A stretch of DNA of 64,000 nucleotides from positions 15,342,789-15,406,788 of the forward strand of contig NC_089593.1 in assembly GCF_019320115.1 (NCBI RefSeq), in the 5' to 3' direction. This document shows, one piece after another, positions 59,866 through 64,000 of this stretch. The stretch's first letter is position 1. Each line of letters starts with the position of its first letter. The translations under genes and the position numbers were made by a program. Source of the stretch: Miscanthus floridulus (lineage: Eukaryota > Streptophyta > Magnoliopsida > Poales > Poaceae). The notes under the pieces were generated by a model, which saw only the letters and a list, made by a program, of their open reading frames with translations, searched no databases and had not been told where the DNA came from.

Positions 59866-60060
59866 CACTACTACAACAAACTTAACTGTGGCAGGCGTTT
59901 TTCATTACTCGAGGCGGGCAAAGGCAACCGCCTTTGTCCAAAAGGTCACGGTTAATCCATGAATAACGGAGGCGGTTGCCCTGCCCGCCTTGGTTAATCG
60001 ATTAACCGAGGCGGGCTCCTTGCAACACCCGCCTCGGTTAATCGATAAAAAAACAAAAAA
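59866..60060 (+). mobile_element. CACTA-family end (gaggcgggc type)
   Basis: It starts CACTACTACAACAAAC at 59866. Subterminal inverted words follow: gaggcgggcaaaggcaaccg, ggaggcggttgcc, and the ttaatcgattaaccgaggcggg / cccgcctcggttaatcga pair. The opposite end was not located, so it is a fragment or a larger element of unknown extent. Confidence 0.65.
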
Positions 60061-61073
60061 AATCATGAGCCCACCGGCGAGCCTGTTCCTGAGCCCACTA
60101 GTCAGATCCAGTGACGCAGGATGCCGCCGCCGCCCCCACGCCGCCCGGCCGCACGCCACCACGGCCTCATGCCGCCCAGCTACACGCCACCACCCGCCAC
60201 CGCCACCGGAGAGAGGGTGGGAGATGGAGAGGAGAGGGAGAGGGAGAGGGAGGAGCCGCCCTGCACCAGCTGTTGGGGAGAGGGAGGAGCCGCTGAGGGA
60301 GAGGGAGAGGCGAGTGAGGGAGAGAGAAGGGCCGGGGTGGGGCGCCGGGCTAGGGAGTGGGAGGGGAGCGGGGGCGGGATGGGGAGGGCGCGACTGGGGA
60401 GCGCGGGGGAGCTAGACGGGTGAGGGAGAGAGTGTTTTTAGGGTTTATGATTTCATTTATATATTGGAGATGATAGCGGGTAGGTGTGGGCTAGCGGGTT
60501 CCGGAGCGCACCTACACCTAGCCCAATGGAGACTTTGAATAAAACGGCCCAGTCCGTATTGACGTGTGGCACTAGACATTGGCCCAGAAGACCACAGATA
60601 TCGGTGTCGACGGTCTGGGCTTGTAGGAGCCCATCAAGTGCTGCTGCGAGCCTGTTAAACATTTGCAATTTTTGTGATTGGGTTGGATGCAAAATCAAAC
60701 TAGAGTTGATGTATTGCTGAGTGCTGAATCAAGCAACTATATATATCACACGGACAACAACGACTGGAGAAACAAAGCTTTGTTATTAGGAACAGATTAC
60801 AAACTTCATATTCCACGCAACCGACCGATTATATTAGCACTGCCATGTCTCAACCACCAAGTTCCATGTAAGCTGAACAACTAGGGATACAGGGTCCACA
60901 CACAACCATCACCCCTTAAGTGCTTCCGGTACTTCTCTTTTATGAAAGATAACACACAGATAGATTCAGTTGCATGAACATGACTTGCCACTATGTTACA
61001 CCACCATCCATGTACAAAGTTCTGTATTGCATTGCATCGCGCCACATCCACGCCTCCACACGGAAATCTCGCC
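60061..61073. other. Intergenic, downstream of the DUF3700 gene
   Basis: A GC-rich, purine-rich part (60.1-60.43 kb, gagagggagaggg words) is followed by ordinary sequence. The 3' UTR of the minus-strand gene presumably occupies part of 60.7-61.07 kb. No other gene is supported. Confidence 0.45.
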
Positions 61074-62221
61074 CTAATGCAGCGCTGTCAGGACTGTAGA
61101 CCCTTCCACCTTCAATTACAAATGACAAATACGTGTGGGTCAGTTAACAGCGCTTAGATAGCATTGCATCATATACAAATTGTGCAGAGATATATAAAAT
61201 CTGAATGGAAAACAGTTAGTTTTGTCGTCAAGTCAATTAGCATTGTCATGCAAAGTTCGTCTGCAGTTATGCTTCCTACTAACTAGGAACAAAATTGCGC
61301 AGACTGCAGAGTACCCCAATGTTCCTTCCTTGTTGTGAGTGCTCCGATTTATTACTAGTACTGTACTAGACATTGCATGATTGATGCATCTCTGACGTAA
61401 CTACATGCATAAAACTGGAGTTGATCTTCTCCAAGAATACATAGTACAAGCCATTTTTTTTTACCTTGAAAGTTGCACCACAGATTTCTTCCTCGTCTGC
61501 AGGAACAGCAGTGACCTTGTGCTTGGGGTTCTCGTAGCACTTCAGGCCTCCAAGGGCGTTAGAGTAGAAGCAACCTACAATAATGCAGCATATATGACAT
61601 TAGCTAAAATGGCTAAATGAGAATGGGGGCTCTTTGGATGTTATACAGAAACTTTAATCTTCAGACTGCGTTCAGCAGTTGTTGGCAAGCAACATTTTCA
61701 GGGATTTGGTGCTTGGCAACACACAAATCAAGACATGATCTGACAGTTGCTTGATGAGGTCGCGTGCGTTAATACCTTGTGGGAAAGGCGCGAGCGATTT
61801 GCCACATGATCCTTTGAGCATGTCAATGTCATCAGAGAAGGCGACGCAGCCATCAGCAGTGATCCCCCAGAAGAGCGGCACCTTGCCCTCAGGATCCTGA
61901 CAGAGCAAATCCCATCACAACGATACGAGGTAAAATAAATAGACTGAATCACCACAATGCACATCCACTGCACTTACAGATGCGACGAGGAGGGAGTTGG
62001 TGGACTTGTCGAAGAGCACGAAGGCGTAGCTGCCGGTGAGCTGGGCGAGCATGAAGCTGGCCGGGTAGGGCGCCCGGTCCCGGAGCGTCTTGTAGGCCTC
62101 GATGACGAGGAGCACCTCGTTGGCGCCCTTGGTGGACAGCCCGTACTGCTGGTTCAGCCGCCCCAGGTTGTCCAGCACCCCCTCGAACAGGCAGAACACC
62201 TCGTCTTTCGCCGCGAACGAC
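61074..62221 (-). CDS. TSJT1 / aluminium-induced protein (DUF3700, class-II glutamine-amidotransferase fold), 3' exons
   Basis: Four spliced exons on the minus strand: 62221-61978, 61896-61776, 61574-61465 and 61109-61074 (stop TAG). All introns have GT-AG ends and the phases join without stops, giving 169 codons. The first visible exon starts SFAAKDEVFCLFEGVLDN and carries the family's YGL (NQQYGLST) and LRDR (YKTLRDRAPYP) motifs. Next come GSYAFVLFDKSTNSLLVAS, then VPLFWGITADGCVAFSDD, KGSCGKSLAPFPQGCFYSN and VPADEEEICGATFKVEGS, ending TALH. Members are about 230-260 residues, so roughly 75-80 N-terminal residues (usually beginning MLAVF) are missing. They belong to an upstream exon not found in 62222-64000. 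These genes often respond to sugar, stress or dormancy; the catalytic role is unproven. Confidence 0.9.
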
Positions 62222-64000
62222 CTGGTCAGCGTTCAGCAAGAACACAAATTTTGTTTTGTCGGCATCAGCTGCGTGAGCTGTGACTTGTGACTCAGCAACT
62301 GTTTGCACGGTGCATGCATCATCAGGCGTAGGAAAAAAACAAACAAACGTGGGAAGACGGCATATTGAACAGCGTTGGTGAGTGTGTTTGGTGCCTAGAA
62401 CAAGCACCTTAATTTCGCCTGTTTCTTGAATGACTCACTGAAGAACATGGTCATCATGTCATTCAGAGTTGAGAGTAATTAGGTGGGACGTTTGACTTGA
62501 TGCGGTAGAGATGCACCTAACACAGAGAATTAGAGTACTTAAGCTTGTTCTTAGCAAAAGAGAAAACAAACATGGATTCCATGATACGATCCTGAACATG
62601 CACGAAAAGGGGTAAGACAGGTTTGAAGCAAGCACTGAAAGAAAAGAGAAGTCAAAACTGAATGAATGAATGGAGCGAAGGAGTGGGATTCCTCATTCCT
62701 TGGATGCTACTTCTTCAGTGAATCTAGTACTGGTAGGATAAGACACAATAGCACACAGAGCAATCAGGGCCCACAAATCATAGCCCCATCCCCGGCCCCT
62801 GGCCCATCTAGTGCGTGCGCAGGTCTGCAGGATGGAGTACCAAACTTTTCTTCAGATCTGTGGGCAGCAAAGCCGGATTGCCCACAGACTAGCACTCACT
62901 ACCATACCAAGTGACCTGTGCGTGTGTCCCTGTGCTATGATGCCAACCATGTTGATGTGGACTTTGAGCTCTACGACAACAACAAGAAAAGAAAAAAAAG
63001 TGACCAAATCAGAGTTACTAAATACTTTCACTGCTCATGAATCTAGTAATTAAATTTTTTTTGTGTTCATTCAATTAACCAGTAGATTGCATAGGCCTGT
63101 CGCTTTCATTAAACCATAGTAATTCTAAATTCTCAGCAGCCGCCTAATGGAGACGGAGAATATGAGGCTCCGCTCCACGGTTCGTTTGTTGGCAGGTCAG
63201 CTAACAGACGGCACCTTGTTGTTGTCTTGTCTATGTAAGGTGGTGTCGGCAGGATGTGGACGTGCAAATTGCACCCTGCCCCAGCAGCATAGGGGAAGAA
63301 GATCACTTTCTTTTTGGAAAAAATAACAAGGCCTCCTTTTTTATCATCATAAAAAATAAACAAACATGATAATATTTCTATTTCGAAATGTGCACGTCAG
63401 AGGTATACATCGGTGAAGCTTTCTTCCCATTTTCTTCCTTTTGCGATGATGTGAAATGATCTGGTCATCACCAACCCTTTGGCGCAGGAAACCTTAGAAA
63501 TTGGATTTCAAGCAGAGGCAGCCATGTCCAGAGATGTCTAGACGCCGTATGCCTTAGCAAGCCACGTGTGTTGTTGATACTATACGAGTGTCTCGTGCTT
63601 CTGTTCATCCTCTTCTAGTGTTTTTATTGGTGCATATTTATTTGGTTTTCTGAATTTCTGGACCATGTAAAAATGAATATCCCTTTCTGTGGCCTGAAAA
63701 TCCCAGTGGTACGCAAAACTAAGTGTGGAGTGGTCCCCTGTTCCTAGCTAATTTTTGGGGCTAACAGTTATCAGGTACGAAAACGATAAGCCAAGTCGGG
63801 TTGGTGGCATGGTCCTGCCCTACAGGACTGGATGAGGAGGAGAAAGACCTGCCTGCATGATGTCCAATTACTGGCACAAGTGGGTGTGGCTTGTGAGCCA
63901 TAGATCATCATACATACTAGTAAAATCTGGCCATCAGGAAATTAATTCCGGAAAACAGTCGAATTTAGCAGCAGCCTGATGAATCACTATCTAACAGAAA
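62222..64000. other. Presumed first intron / upstream region of the DUF3700 gene
   Basis: On the minus strand this lies upstream of the visible exons. I looked for an MLAVF-type first exon with a donor in the right phase (one base carried over) and found none, so the intron likely extends past the right edge. Small frames here have no recognisable domains. Confidence 0.45.

Overview
This is nuclear DNA from a grass, most likely a panicoid (maize, sorghum or Miscanthus type). The evidence is spliced plant genes with GT-AG introns, and grass-type transposons: a Gypsy LTR beginning TGTCGGGTACC, CACTA elements with 'tagtcccggtt' or 'gccgcccctacaaat' subterminal repeats, Tourist and Stowaway MITEs, an Au-like SINE and a SIRE/Maximus-like Copia gag. 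Transposable elements make up most of the window. I see no prokaryotic operon, CRISPR array, tRNA or rRNA.

Layout. 1-3699: 5' end of a minus-strand Gypsy retrotransposon (decayed gag, primer-binding site, complete LTR) running off the left edge. 4933-11102: CACTA DNA transposon with a broken Tnp2 transposase. 11682-16023: a second CACTA-type element with little coding content. 16127-20623: MITEs, a 5'-truncated L1-type LINE and a short hAT element with a perfect 8-bp target duplication. 21630-34325 (minus): the main host gene. I reconstructed 23 exons giving one uninterrupted 655-codon frame for UTP25/NOF1/DEF, an SSU-processome (18S rRNA maturation) factor. Its introns hold a SINE, a nearly vanished SINE stub, Tourist and Stowaway MITEs, and a 1.3-kb GC-rich insertion ending in a 28-bp perfect palindrome. 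34787-46750: further repeats, including a CGGTT-rich element upstream of UTP25, a TA microsatellite and a large GC-rich non-coding block. 47789-59459: a complete, internally defined Copia-type LTR retrotransposon (TSD CCCTC on both sides, initiator-Met PBS, PPT) that has gag but no recognisable pol. In place of pol it has an ORF resembling the plant 'putative transposon protein' family. 59866 onward: one end of another CACTA family. 61074-62221 (minus): the last four exons of a TSJT1/aluminium-induced-protein (DUF3700) gene whose 5' exon is not visible.

The two host genes are functionally unrelated and are separated by about 27 kb of transposons. The least ordinary material is in the Copia element. 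An 8-bp-arm inverted motif (TACCGGAC-AC-GTCCGGTA) recurs at least ten times in perfect form, and the right LTR carries a patch nearly identical to the left LTR that looks like recent gene conversion or unequal recombination. I found no clearly new multi-gene system.
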